From NCBI RefSeq assembly GCF_901482445.1, contig NZ_LR590477.1, forward strand, positions 806,001 to 870,000: a stretch of DNA of 64,000 bases, in the 5' to 3' direction. This DNA comes from Neisseria lactamica. GTDB lineage: Bacteria; Pseudomonadota; Gammaproteobacteria; Burkholderiales; Neisseriaceae. A model generated the notes under the pieces. That model had not been told where the DNA came from, ran no database searches, and saw only the letters and a list, made by a program, of their open reading frames with translations. This document shows positions 46,523 through 59,400 of the stretch, in pieces. The translations under genes were made by a program, and so were the position numbers. How positions within the stretch are numbered: the stretch's first letter is position 1; each line of letters begins with the position of its first letter.

Positions 46523-46975
46523 TTATTTCAATCCTTTTTCTGCCAACAAGTTTTCCAACACATCAGCGACTTCCACGTTATTTGCTTCGGCAAAGGCGAA
46601 ATGGCTGTTGCCGCGTATGCCGATTTCAGGCAAGCACACAACGCTGGCTTAGCCGCCGTGGCGGTTGGCACAGTCGGTGAAGGCTTGCACCATATGGATG
46701 CGCTTAATCCGACGCTGTGATGCCCAATGTGGGTTGTCTGCCGAAATGTAGTCGCCGTAAGTAGATGACGATAGGCATTTTGGGCAGCAGGGCGAAGCGT
46801 TCGGCACTGATAGACTGCGAGAGTGAAATGTTGGCAGCGTCGTTAGCGGAAGCGGCGACACTCGGCAAGTCGTCTTCAGGAAAAACAAACTCGGTGCCGG
46901 GTTCGTAGTAAACCACGGCTTTCACTTTTTCGGGATTTTTCGGCACGGTTTGCCAACCGGTGCCGCCACCTTGCT
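46523..46975 (-). pseudogene. 3' remnant of an alpha/beta-hydrolase (esterase-like) gene
   Basis: Read on the minus strand from 46975: PKNPEKVKAVVYYEPGTEFV ... SISAERFALLPKMPIVIY; an extra T near 46758 shifts the frame, after which GDYISADNPHWASQRRIK continues; AAA has become TAA after NRHGG (near 46656); the tail ends ADVLENLLAEKGLK at 46523. The catalytic-region words resemble secreted alpha/beta-hydrolases. The 5' half is missing and replaced by TniB sequence at about 46976. Clearly non-functional: truncation, one frameshift and one nonsense change. Confidence 0.65.
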
Positions 46976-47313
46976 GTCAAAGTTACAAATAAGAGCTTTA
47001 TATCTCCTTACTGGAACGTTTTTATATTCCTTATCGGGCAACGGATAGTATCGCTAAATTACGTTATCAAACGATTCATTTATTCCATGAATACAAAGTA
47101 GAAATGCTGATTATTGATGAGTTTCATTCGTTGCTTGTAGGAACACCGCGTTTACAACGCCAAGTGATGAACGCGATTAAAATATTGTGCAATGAGTTGC
47201 AAATTCCAATTGTGGGTGTAGGCACAAAAGATGCAATTCGTGTTTTACACACCTATCCGCAACACGCCAGTCGTTTTGATGTAGCAGAATTGCCAACGTG
47301 GAAATTGGATCAG
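46976..47313 (+). pseudogene. TniB-like transposition ATPase fragment
   Basis: Open frame ALYISLLERFYIPYRATDSI..., with Walker B MLIIDEFHSLL and the following RQVMNAIKILCNELQIPIVG and GTKDAI, matching the middle of TniB/TnsC-type AAA+ ATPases of Tn7/Tn5053-like transposons. Walker A and the N-terminus are missing, and the C-terminus is replaced at KLDQ by transposase sequence. AT-rich codon use differs from its neighbours. No TniA or TniQ is seen. Confidence 0.72.
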
Positions 47314-48240
47314 GTGATTGATTGGCAACCGATCGAGCAATACCTGAACCGTCAAAGAACCCGTTACCTTAGAGACCACCGCGGCCTCCCCGCCTATCCA
47401 CTGCTACCCATGTTCAAAGCCGTCCTACCCGGACAATGGCACAGCCTCTCCGATCCCGAACTCGAACACAGCCTCATCACCCGCATCGATTTCAACCCGT
47501 TTTGCCGTTTTGACGAACTGGGCATCCCCGATTACAGCACCTTATGCCGCTACCGCAACCGGCGGCGCAAGACGACACCCTGTCCGAATTGCCGGAACTG
47601 ATTAACCGCCAACTGACCGAAAAAAGGCCTAAAAGTAGAGAAGGCATCCGCCGCCGTCATTGATGCCACCATTATTCAGACCACCGGCGGCAAACAGCGT
47701 CAGGCCATAGAAGTCGATGAGGAAGGACAAGTCAGCGGCCAAACCACACCGAGTAAGGACAAAGATGCCCGTTGGACAAAGAAAAACGGTTTATACAGAC
47801 TCGGTTACAAACAACATACCCGTACCGATGAGGAAGGCTATATCGAGAAACTGCACATCACCCCAGCCAATACCCATGAGTGCAACCACCTGTCGCCTTT
47901 GCTGGAAGGCATTGCCGAAGGTACGACCGTCTATGCCGATAAAGGCTACGACAGTGCGGAAAACCGGCAACATCTGGAAGAGCATCGGTTACCGGACGGC
48001 ATTATGCGCAAAGCCTGCCGCAACCGTCCGCTGACGGAAAATCAAACGAAGCGTAACCGGTATTTATCGAAAACCCGTTATGTGGTCGAGCAAAGCTTCG
48101 GTACGCTGCACCGTAAATTCCGCTATGCCCGGGCAGCCTATTTCGGGCTGATTAAAGTGAGTGCGCAAAGCCATCTGAAGGCGATGTGTTTGAACCTGTT
48201 GAAAGCCGCCAACAGGCTAAGTGTGCCTGTTGCTGCCTAA
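47302..48240 (+). pseudogene. IS1106-like transposase, truncated and frameshifted
   Basis: IS5-family DDE transposase: KLDQVIDWQPIEQYLNRQR, LSDPELEHSLITRIDFNPFC, then ATIIQTTGGKQRQA, ADKGYDSAENRQHLEEH and YVVEQSFGTLHRKFRYARAA carry the DDE domains. One base is lost near 47562 (CGGCGG for CTGGCGG) and one A gained near 47622, so a short out-of-frame patch holds a stop at 47599. About 25 N-terminal codons are missing and replaced in frame by TniB. Not functional. Confidence 0.82.
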
Positions 48241-48300
48241 AAGGCGGTTGGATGCCTGATTATCGGGTGTCCGGGGAGGATTAAGGGGGTATTTGGGTAA
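47302..48300 (+). mobile_element. IS1106-like (IS5 family) element, left end lost
   Basis: Transposase sequence begins mid-protein at 47302 with no left inverted repeat. The right boundary is uncertain; sequence after the stop (48241-48310) is G-rich and may hold the right end. Identity to IS1106 is from recognised protein sequence, not alignment. Confidence 0.7.
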
Positions 48301-48540
48301 AATCAGGAGGTATTGGGGGAGAGAAACAGCCGAAAATCTTTGTTTAGGTTCCGGCTGTCGAGGGAAGGGCTTTTTTGCAAAGGTCTCTAACAGTGTTTTA
48401 CACAACAGCTTAAGAAAAATACGCCGGCAACATCTCAAACACTGCAACCCTTTCAGGCTGCCATAAGGCTTCACAGTATCATTCTTGAAATCTTCAGATA
48501 CTGTAAACAGCGCCAGATATCTATAGATAAAGTTAAGAAA
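48241..48540. other. Spacer between IS remnant and tps promoter
   Basis: About 300 bp with no supported gene. Includes a TTCAGGCTGCC (near 48450), an 11/12 match to the AGGCAGCCTGAA uptake dialect seen in the island. Confidence 0.5.
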
Positions 48541-48597
48541 TTGACATTTTATCAATGATTTTGTAAAATTTAGTGAATTTATTTTCAAGTGAAAATA
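48541..48597 (+). promoter_or_regulatory. tpsB-tpsA promoter with palindrome at the start site
   Basis: TTGACA (48541-48546), exactly 17 bases, TAAAAT (48564-48569): a near-consensus sigma-70 promoter with a start near 48576. TATTTTCA (48580-48587) and TGAAAATA (48590-48597) form a perfect 8-bp palindrome right after it, well placed for a repressor. Confidence 0.75.
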
Positions 48598-48613
48598 TAC
48601 TGGGTTTAGCATT

Positions 48614-50359
48614 ATGTCCGCCATACACACCCATCTGAGTTTAGCTATTTTGGCAGCCTTTTCTTTTCAGGCTGCACTTGCCGATACCATTGAAGAAAGC
48701 GAATCCAGACGTCAGGAAATGCGACGCCGGCAGCAGGAGCAGCAGCTGCAGCACGAAGTCGATGTGCGTTTGGACGATACGCGGCAAAGTACGCTTACTC
48801 CGTCTGCGGCCGAATCGGCCGAATCCCCCTGTTTCCCCATTCATACCGTTACCCTGACCGGCGATGCTGCCGGCCGTTTTCAGTTTGCACTTAAAAAAGC
48901 CTTGAAAGAAACCGGCTTCCAATCCGGACAATGTTTGGGTGTGCAAGGCATCAACCGCATTATGGTTGCGGCACAAAACGCCGTTATCGGCCGCGGCTAT
49001 ACCACTACCCGTATTTTGGCCGCACCGCAGGATTTAAACAGCGGAACTTTGGAATTAACCGTTTTGCCCGGCAAAGTGCGCTCGGTTCGCACTGATACTT
49101 CGCACAACGACCAAACCCGTGCCGCGCGCATTGCCGCCTTTCAAAACGAAATTCCGTTGAAAGGCGGCGATATTCTGAATCTGCGCCGTATCGAGCAGGG
49201 GCTGGAAAATCTCAAGCGCGTACCCACCGCGGAAGCCGATATTCAAATCGTTCCCGCCGATGCACCCGATGAAAGCGACATCATTGTTGCCTAGCGGCAG
49301 CGGCTGCTGCCCTACCGCCTGTCGCTCGGTGTGGACGACTCCGGCAGCAAAACCACCGGCAAATACCAAGGCAGCCTGACTTTCTCTGCCGACAACCCTT
49401 TCGGCTTAAGCGATCTGTTTTATCTGTCCTACGGCCGCCATCTGGGCCATACCGACGCCCATACCGACTCCGAGGGCAAAAAAACCGCCGGCGGCACCCA
49501 AAGCTACGCCTTTCACTATTCCGTTCCTGCGGGCAACTGGCTGTGGAGCTGGAACCGCAACTACTACCGCTACCACCAAGCCGTGGCGGGTATCAATGAA
49601 GTGTACGACTACAACGGCAAAAGCCGTGGCAGCGACATCGGATTTACCCGCCTGCTGTACCGTGATGAGCGGCGCAAGAGCCATATCGGCTTCAAACTGT
49701 GGCAGAAAGAAAACCAAAGTTTTATCGATGATGCCGAAGTCGAAGTACAGCGCCGTAAAACCGCCGGTTGGCAGTTGAGCCTAAAACACAAGGAATACAT
49801 CGGCCGCAGCACTTTGGATATCGGCCTTGGCTACAAGCGCGGCACCGGCATGGCCGATGCCATTGCCGCCCCTGAAGAGGTGTTTGATGAAGGCACTTCG
49901 AGAATGAAGGTGATCACTGCCGACATCAGCTATAACCACCCCTTCCAAATCGGCCGGCAGCACTTCGTATATGACACCGCCCTGCATGCCCAGTGGAATA
50001 AAACCCCGCTGACGCCTTTGGACAAAATCGCCATCGGCGGTCGCTACACCGTGCGCGTCTTCGACGGCGAAAGCTCACTGTCGGCCGAGCGCGGCTGGTA
50101 CTGGCGCAACGAAGCCGGCTGGTATTTTCAGGCTGCCCACCAGTTTTATCTGGCGCTAGACGGCGACCATGTTTCCGGCGACTCGGCGCAATACCTGCTC
50201 GGCCAAACCCTAATCGGCGCCGCCGCCGGCCTGCGCGGCCAGTTTAAAGCAGGCGGCAGCCTGAATTACGACCTGTTTGTCGGCAAACCGATTAAAAAAC
50301 CGCAAGGCTTTAGCAAACGTACCGCCGTTTTCGGCTTCAACCTAAACTATTCGTTTTAA
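48614..50359 (+). pseudogene. tpsB: TpsB two-partner secretion transporter with in-frame amber stop
   Basis: One frame of 582 codons interrupted only by TAG at 49292-49294, between DESDIIVA and RQRLLPYRLSLGVDDSGSKT; family sequences have Trp at about this place, and TGG to TAG is a single change. The front half has a signal peptide (cleavage after AALA) and POTRA domains (CFPIHTVTLTG; RVPTAEADIQIVPADAPDES). The back half is the FhaC/ShlB-type 16-strand barrel ending FGFNLNYSF. In the family this outer-membrane pore exports the adjacent TpsA. As it stands the barrel would be made only by stop readthrough. Strong promoter upstream, tpsA 68 bp downstream. Confidence 0.88.
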
Positions 50360-50427
50360 CCGGAGAAAACACGTGCACCACCTGCATTTGGGCTGCCTGT
50401 TTCCCATTTCCACACGGACGCAAGAAC

Positions 50428-53400
50428 ATGAACAAACACCGCCATAAAACCGTCTTCAACCGCACCTGCGGCATCCTGATGGCCGTAGCCGAGACTGCCA
50501 TCGGGCAGGGCAAAAGTCCCGGCGAGCGCTCAGGCGGAGAAACCGGTGGCGGTGACGGCAGCCTAAAAACCCGTTCAGGCTGCCGTTTGCATTTGGGCAC
50601 GCTGACTTTCAACCTGCTGCTCGGTTTCGGTTCGGCCCTGATTGTGCCCGCCGCCGCTGCCGACATCCAAGCCGACAAATCCGCCCCCAAATCCCAGCAG
50701 CCCGTCATCCTGCAAACCGGCAACGGACTGCCGCAGGTCAATATCCAAACCCCCACCGCCCACGGCGTATCCGTCAACCAATACCGCCGTTTCGATGTCG
50801 ACACGCGCGGCACCATTCTCAACAACAGCCATAAAAGCGTATCCACCCGCCAGGCCGGCTGGATACAGGGCAACCCCTTTCTCGCCCGCGGCGAAGCCCG
50901 TGTAATCGTCAACCAAATCAACAGCAGCGACCCGAGCCGGCTGAACGGCTATATCGAAATCGCCGGCCGCCGCGCCGAAGTGGTAATGGCCAACCCCGCC
51001 GGCATCCGCGTCGACGGCGGCGGCTTTATCAACAGCGCAGGCGCCACCCTCACTACCGGCCGTCCCATCCTGGCAGACGGCCGTTTCGACGGTTTGGACA
51101 TCGGCAGCGGCCGCATCGAAATCGGCGCTCAGGGTCTTGACGGGCGCGATGCCGACTACACCCGCATTCTCAGCCGTGCCGCCAAGATTGACGGCGGCAT
51201 TTGGGGGCAGGACGTCCAAGTGATTGCCGCCGGCGGCCAAACCGATGCCGCAGGCAACCTGAAAGACGCCGCCGCACCCCGCGCCCCATCTTCATCCGCC
51301 CCCGTCTTTGCCATCGACACCGGCGCCCTTGGCGGCATGTATGCCGGCAAAATCACCCTGATTGCCGCCGACAACGGCAGCGGCATCCGCAATGCCGGCA
51401 AGATTTACGCCGGTGCCGGCGGCGTGACCCTCCGCGCCGACGGAACACTGGCCAACAGCGGCACGGTTGCCGCCCAAGACGGCGGCGCCCTGCGTCTTAA
51501 CGCCGGCCAAACCGACAACAGCGGCACCCTTTACGCCCACGGCCAAAGCAGCATCGACAGCACAAGCAGCCTGAACAACAGCGGCCGCATTCTCAGCACC
51601 TCAGAAACCCGCATCCGCAGCGCCCATATCGGCAACAGCGGCCAAATCGACGGCGGCCGTCTCGACATCGCCGCCCCCGTATTGGACAACAGCGGCCGCA
51701 TCAGCCAAAGCGGCAGTCAGGATCTGGCCGTCGATACCGCCCGCCTGGCCAACAGCGGCCGCATCGGCCTGCCGGAAAACAACAACGGCAGCAGTGGAAA
51801 CAGTAGCGGCAACAACGGCGGTAACAACGGTAACAGCGGTGCAAACGGTAACTCCGGCAACAAGCGGTCCTCCGCCAATAACGGCAACGGCAATAACAGC
51901 AACGGCAGCCACACCCAAGTTCCCCCTCCTGCCGACGGCCGCATCAGCGTCTCCGGCCGTTTGGACAACAGCGGCACCATCGAAGCGGGCGGGCGCACCG
52001 CGCTAAGCGTCAGCAGCGAACTGGCTAACAGCGGCCACCTCACCCTCGGCAGCCTGAAAGCAGACGGCAGCCGTTTCGACAACCGCCAAGGCGACATTCT
52101 CGCCCACAGCGCCGACATTCACAGCAGCCACAGCGACAACCGCGGCGGCGCCCTGGCCGCAGGCAGCCTGAAACTGGATGGCACCCGACTCGACAACCGC
52201 CAAGGCATCATCCGCAGCAACAGCCAAAGCGACATCCGCCTTTCAGACGGCCTGAACAACCAGCAAGGCGAAATCACCACTGCCGGCAGCCTGAAACTGG
52301 CCGCCGACAACATCACCAACCAAGACGGCAGCATCTTGGCCGGCCAGGACATCGGACTGGATGCCCGGGTACTGAACGGCAGCGGCACCCTGGCCGCCGG
52401 CCGCGACGCCGCCCTCAAACTCAGCGCCGACTTTGACAGCAGCGGCAACATCGAAGCCGGCCGCAAACTCAGCATCGAAAGCGGCGGCAGCATCCGCAAC
52501 CGCCACCGTTTGGCCGGCGGCGCAGCCCTCGACATCCGTGCCCGGCACATCGACAACCGCGCCGAAGGCAAACTGGTTTCCGGCAGCAATACCCGTATTG
52601 GCGCCGACACCGTGGACAACCGCGGCCTGATCAACAGCAACGGCCTGACCCGCATTGATGCCGCGACTGCCCTGAACAACATCGGCAGCGGCCGCATCTA
52701 CGGCAGCCGTCTCGCCCTGGGCGGCGGCGGCCTGAACAACCGCGAAGAAGCAAGCGCAGACGGCAAAAACCAAGCCCCCGTGATTGCCGCCCGCGAACGA
52801 CTGGACATCGGCATGCGCAGCATAAGCAACACCGGCAGCGGCTTTGGCCGGATTGAAAACGGCCAAGTACAAACCGGCAGCGTCTCCAGCCTGATCAGCA
52901 GCGAAGGCACACTGCATATCGGCGGCCGTTTGAACGAGCGCCATCAGGCCGAAGGCCGGGCCGAGCGCCTGGAAAACCGCGGCGGCCGCATCGAAGCGGC
53001 CGGGGACGGCGTATGGTCGGTTGCCAAAATCCATAACAGCAACAGCCGCTGGGAAGTCAATCACAAAGTTGCCGTCGGCCAAGCCGAACACCGGCACAGC
53101 TACAGCCAACCCGGCAATCCCGAATGGTGGCAGGTTGGCAAAGACGGCTCATGGCGGCAGACTGCCAATCATGCCAAAGGCGAGTTTACCTTTAACGACG
53201 GCCGTGCTCCGGTTCGCCAATCCAGCTGGAACGAAAAACGCGTCACCATACAACGCCACGAAGACCAAATCGCCCACTCCCAACCCGGGCAAATTGCCAT
53301 CGGTGGCAACTTTACTGCCGACACCCAAGAGCTGGCCAACCAAAACGGCCAAATCCTGATCGGCGGTGTCTGGCAGGGCAGCGAAAAAGACAGCGTATTA

Positions 53401-56400
53401 AAAAATCTAAGCGATCTGGCCGGCGTTTACGAAATCGAGTCCGGCATCTTCGAAAACAGCTATGCCCGCAAAAGCAAATCTAGACAAAGGTGGGGACGCC
53501 GCACCGGTTACAGTGCCCCCATACACAACGAAACCCTGCTTGAGCGCCGCAAATTTGCCAACCACATCAGCTATCAGGATCAGGCAGGCAGCCTGAACCC
53601 TCCTGCCGGCCATGCCGTCGCGGCCGATGCCGCCACCGCGGCCGTTGCCCCGCCGCGCATTAAAAGTCCCGACGGCAGCCTCAGTCTGCCCGAAAGCAGC
53701 CTGTACACCGTCCGTCCCGACCGCCCCGGCTATCTGGTGGAAACCGATCCTGCCTATGCCGACTACCGCACCTGGCTGGGCAGCGACTACATGCTCAAAG
53801 CCCTGCAAACCGATCCCAACCGCACCCACAAACGGCTGGGCGACGGCTATTACGAGCAACGCCTGATCAACGAACAGATTGCCCGTCTGACCGGCTACCG
53901 CCGTCTGGACGGCTACCCGAACGACGAAGCCCAATTCCAAGCCCTGATGGACGCCGGCATCAGCTTCGCCCGCGCCCAGCAGCTGACCCCCGGCATCGCC
54001 CTGTCCCCCGAGCAGGTTGCCCGGCTGACCAGCGACATCGTCTGGCTTGAAAGCCAGACCGTTACCCTGGCCGACGGCAGCAGCCAAAGCGTACTCGTAC
54101 CCAAAGTCTACGTACTCGCCCGCCCCGGCGATCTCAACAGCACCGGCGGACTCATCAGCGCCGATGCCCTGCAGCTGAAAGCCGGCCGCATCGACAACCG
54201 CGGCACCCTGGCCGGCCGGCGCATCGTCGATCTGGCTGCCGGCGACATCAGTAACAGCGGCCGCATCCAAGGGCGGCAAAACCTGCTGGAAGCACAAAAC
54301 CAAATCACCCTGCAAGGCGGCAGCATCGAAGCCGAACGGCTGCTCAGCCTCAAAGCCGACAACATCACCCTCCAAAGCAGCACCGCCCAAAGCGGCGATT
54401 TGCACAACGGCCGCACCACCGTTGACCGTGTGGCCGGACTGTATGTCAGCGGCACAGAAGACGGCCAAGGCCTGCTCAGCCTCGAAGCAGGGCACGACAT
54501 CAAACTGAACGGCGCCCGCCTGGCCAACCGCGCCCGCGACGGCCACAGCCAAATGATTGCCCGCGAAGGCAGCGTCACACTCGGCACCGTCCGCACCGAA
54601 AACCACGAAAGCTACGGCGCGGCAAACGACAAAAACCACCGCCACGTCCACCAAAGCACCGAAGCAGGCAGCCGCATCGAAGCGCTTGGCAACATCACCG
54701 TATCCGCCGGCAAAGACCTGAACATCCGCCAAGGCCAAATCGACAGCCAAAACGGCCGCACCACCCTGGCCGCCCGCGGCAATATCGACATCAGCGAAGG
54801 CCGCCGCACCCTGGATCTGGACGAATCGACCTACAGCAAAGAGCGCGGTTTGGTCGGCAGCAAAAGCCGGCTGGACCAATACCGGCGCCAACACGACGAA
54901 GCAGCCGGCAGCGTGATTACCGGCCGAGAAGTCAGAACGGCTTCCGGTGGCGACACCCGCATCCGCGGCAGCCAAGTCATCAGCGACGATCAGACCCTGA
55001 TTGCTGCCCGCGGCGAAGTGCGCATCGACGCCGCAGACAACCGCTACCAAGATTGGGAAAACCACGAGCGCAAAAAGTCCGGCCTAACCGGCAGCCTGAA
55101 AAACGGTGTGGCGATGGCCGGTTACGGCAAAACCCAAGAAAACCTGCAGCAAAACAGCGTATCGTCTGCCGTAATCTCCTCGCAGATAGGCAGCCTGAAA
55201 GGCAACACCACCGTAGCAGCGGGCGGCAAACTGACTACCGAAGCCGCACAACTGTATGCCGGCGGCGATCTGCATCTGCAGGGGCGCGAAGTTTCCCTCG
55301 GCGAGGCCTACAAACGGAACGAGCGGCACAGCGAAGCGCAGCACAAACAGAGCGGCTTCTCGGTCGGCATCACTTACGACCCCTATACCGCCGGCAAAAA
55401 TGCCTGGGACAAAGCCATGCAGGGCGGCGGGTACAGCGACAGTATCGTCGGTAACTGGATGCAGCGCAGCAGCGCCTCAGCCAAAGCCAGCCAGGCGGCG
55501 GGCACGCCCGTTGTCATCAGCGGCGGCCGCAGCCGCAGCACGCAGGTGCAGGATGGCAGCAGCGCCGAAGCCGTCGGCAGCTCGCTGACAGCCGGCCGCC
55601 ATCTCAGCATCCGTGCCACCGAAGGCAACATCGAAGCCAAAGGCGCACAAATCTCCGCCGAAGGCGATGCCCTGCTGTATGCCCGCGACGACATCCGACT
55701 GCTGGCCGCAGCCGACAGCCGCCGGCAAACCGGCAGCAGCAAGCGTAGCGGTTTCTCCATCGACAACCGCGACCATATTACCCCCTTCGGCACCTTTAAC
55801 GATCAGGGGCAGGCTGCGGGCGAGATCGGCAGCATCAGCGGCAGCACCCTGTCCGTGGGCGGTAAAACCCGTCTGCTTGCCGAAAAAGGCAATATCGCCG
55901 TCAGCGGCAGCAGTCTGGTCTCCCAAGACGACCTGCTGCTCAAAGCCGGCGGCGACATCGACATCCGCGCCGCCGAACACCGCCAAAGCCAAAGCGAGCG
56001 CCAAGTTTCTTCCGGCATCGGCAGCGCCGTCATCTCCGACACCGAACACTTTAGCGGCTGGATGAAAAATCGCCGCGAGAGCGAAGGTGAAGAAACCCTG
56101 CAGGCCAAAAGCCAAATCGGCAGCCTGAAAGGCAGCGTCCGCATCGACGCCGGCGGCGCCTACCGCCAAACCGGCAGCGATGTTGCCGCCGCACGCGATA
56201 TCGACATCAGCGCCCAAAGCGTCGATATCCGCACCGCCGACAATCACGGCCGCAGCCGCCAGTCCGAGCGCGACCTTAAAATCGGCACCTTCGCCAAAAT
56301 CTCCTCACCGCTGATCGATCTGGTCAACGCTGCCGAAGGTGCTGCCAAAAGCAAAGCCGACGACCGCACCCGCGCCCTGCAGGGTCTGGCCGCCGGTGCC

Positions 56401-59400
56401 CAAGCCTACCAACTGGCCGATGGCGTCGGCAAAGTGGCCGACGCCCTTAAAAGCAACAACGGACAGCAAGGCACCGTCCTCTTGTCCGTCGAAGCCGGCT
56501 TCGGCTTTAAAACCGCCGGCAAGGAACAAAACCAAAACTACCGCCAAAGCCGGCAAAGCAGCCTGAAAGCCGGCGGCGACATCAATATCCGCAGCCGCGA
56601 GGGCGACATTACCGTCCAAGGCAGCAACATTACTGCGGGCGACACCATCCGCCTCGATTCCGCGCGCGATATCCTGCTGCAGTCGGCCCAAGACAGCCAA
56701 CATCAGGACGGCAAAAACCGCAATGCCGGCGTACAAGTCGGCGTCGGGGTTTCCGTTGGTGCCCAAACCGGCGTCTATATCTATGCCGAAGCGGCCTACG
56801 GCAAAGGCAAAAACCGCACCGACAGCCAAAGCCATCAAAACACCCTGCTGCAATCGGACAAACTGCAGCTCAGCAGCAAGGGCAATACCGTGTTGAATGG
56901 TGCCCAAGCCCATGCCCGACGCATCGACGCCGATGTCGGCGGCACCCTTTATATCGAAAGCCCGCAGGACACTGTCGAACAGGAGAGCAAACAAAGCGGC
57001 GGCGGCATTCGCGCCCAAGTCGCGCTCGGTACCGCATGGAGCGTATCCGGCAACTACAACCAAAGCAAAGCCAGCGGCCACAGCCGCAGCGTCGGCAGCC
57101 AAAGCGGTCTCTTTGCCGGCGAAGGCGGCTACCACATCACAGCCGACAGCGTCCGGCTCAAAGGTGGTGCCATCGCTTCTGCCGCAGATAAAGATCACAA
57201 CGAACTGACCGCCCGCAGTTTCAGCTTTGAAGACATCCGCAACGAAAGCAGCTACAGTGCCCAAAGCATGGGTATCGGTGCCGGCTACGGCGGCAGCCTG
57301 AAAGGAAGCGACGGCTTCAATCAAAGCGCCTTCGGCCGTGCGTCCCAAACCGCCGGCCAGAACATGAATAAAGGCTTCAACTACAGCCCCACCCTGCCGC
57401 AACATGAAAGCGGCAACAGCCAAGGCTATACCCGCTCGGTACTCAGCGAAGGCAACATCACCATCGGCGGCAAAAAAACCAGTGCCCGCGCCCTCGGCAT
57501 CCATACCGATTCGGCCACTGCCCATCACGGTGCCGACAGCGTTCCCGATCTGCAAAACCTACTCGACAAACAGCAAACCGTCGCCCAATCGACTGCCGTC
57601 ATCCACAGTGCCGTCGGCACCTATAGGGGCAACCGTGCCAAAGCGGCAGCCGAAGAGCTGGAAAAACAACAAGCCGCCCACGAAGGCCGTCTGAAAGAAC
57701 AAAACGACGGCAGCTACGAACACTATCTCAGCCTAAGCGACGCACAACGGCAGCAGGAGATGCTGGCCCATTCCCCCGCCTACGCCCAAGCCTACCAAGA
57801 AGCCCGAAGCTGGGGCATAGGCGGCAGCAAAAGCCGCGCCCTTACCGCCGCCGAAACCCTGATTACCGGTGCCCTGGGCGGCCAGGGTAATTTACAGCTG
57901 GCGGCCAATACGTTGGCGCCGTATGCCGCAGCCGCCATCGGCAAGCGCTTCGGCCACGGTGAAAACAAAAACGAAGCCGCGCAAGCAATCGGCCACTTTA
58001 TGCTCGGCGCGGCCTTGGCCTACGCCAACGGCGCCGACCCGCTTGCCGGCGGCAGCGCTGCCGTTGCTGCCGAACGCGCAGCCGAGTATCTGGCCAAACA
58101 ATACGACGACGGCCGCACTGCCATCGACCCGATAAGCGGAAAATTCAATCCCAACCTTCTGCCCGAGCACATTAAAGAAGAGATCAAAGCGCAGACCGGC
58201 GCGCTTGCTTCGGTGGTGGGTGCCGCCGGAGGCAGCCTGAACGGCACGAACAGCAGCAACGGAGCGTTGTTTGATGCGCAGATTGCCGGGACGGTCGGGC
58301 AGAATGCGGTAAAGAATAATCTGCTTAGTAGCAAAGACAAACAAAGATACGATCTTTTGGCAGAGAAAATTCTCAACCGAACAGCAAGTAATGCGGAGAA
58401 GGCCGAATTTGAATGGTTGTCCGCCCAAGATCAGCAAAGCAATGAGTTATATAGAAAATATTATTCGGATCTTCATCGGAAAGACGGAAAAAAAGAATTA
58501 ACAGCTCAGGAAGCAGATATTCTGACATCCTATATTGACAGCATCTATGACAATAAGGGAATTTCTGATAGAAAGGCCAGAAATGCGCTTAGGAAAATTA
58601 GAAATGACCTCTATCAAGGTAAAGAAATTTTAAGAAACGGGGAGCCTTATTATCCGTTTTGGTTGGCCAAAAGAGATGAAAAAGTTAGAGAGCTTTGGAA
58701 CAAATCTTGGAAAGAAATCCGGGATACCCAAGGGAAATATAAAACCGGTTTGGCTGCTGTTAAGCATTTCTTTTTATCGGAAGGTCGTCCGATAGGGAAA
58801 TACGAGAAAGCTTGGAATATCCTTGAAAGGGATAAAGCTTATGCCGATAGTTTTGAAGGCAGAGCAGCAGCCTCCACCGCACAAGGCATTGCTTTAGGTT
58901 TGGAATTTACCACTCGAGGACGTTATCTGATGATGGCTATTGGTGGAGCACAAGCCAGTTACGGAACTTATCAAATCACACAGGGAAACCTTGAGCACGG
59001 GAAAGCCAATTTCTTTTTAGGTGCCGGAACAATGTTGGGTAGTGTCAGTCTTGGTGGGGCTTCGGTTAAGAAATCTCCGTTGGCAATCCGCGAACCGATT
59101 CCGGCCGGATATAACCGACCACCGACCAGCTTGGATGTTAATGCTGGGCGTATGGCTAATCAATTTTCAACTGCACATCAGAAAGTTACGGATTTAAATA
59201 TCTTATTTGCCAAACCAAGTAGAACCGTTTCTAATTCAAAAGTAGGTATCCAATGGAATAATGGTATTGGAAAGCAAGGTATGCCATGGGAGAATTATGT
59301 TGGTAAAAGCCTTCCCTCGGATGCTCGACTACCAAAAAATTTTAAAACTTTTGATTATTATGACCACCATAGTGGTTTGGCTATTAGTGCTAAGACTTTG

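Noticed and set aside
46474..46720. Two plus-strand frames at the island edge
   Set aside because: They are antisense to the hydrolase remnant, whose frame-by-frame reading is clearly protein-like.
48614..50359. Two separate genes, 48614-49294 and 49331-50359
   Set aside because: Both lie in the same frame with only a TAG between them, and together they make one normal-length TpsB protein.
53407..55065. 552-codon minus-strand open frame
   Set aside because: Exact antisense shadow of the GC-rich tpsA repeats; composition is Ala/Gly/Val/Asp biased and it has no family features.
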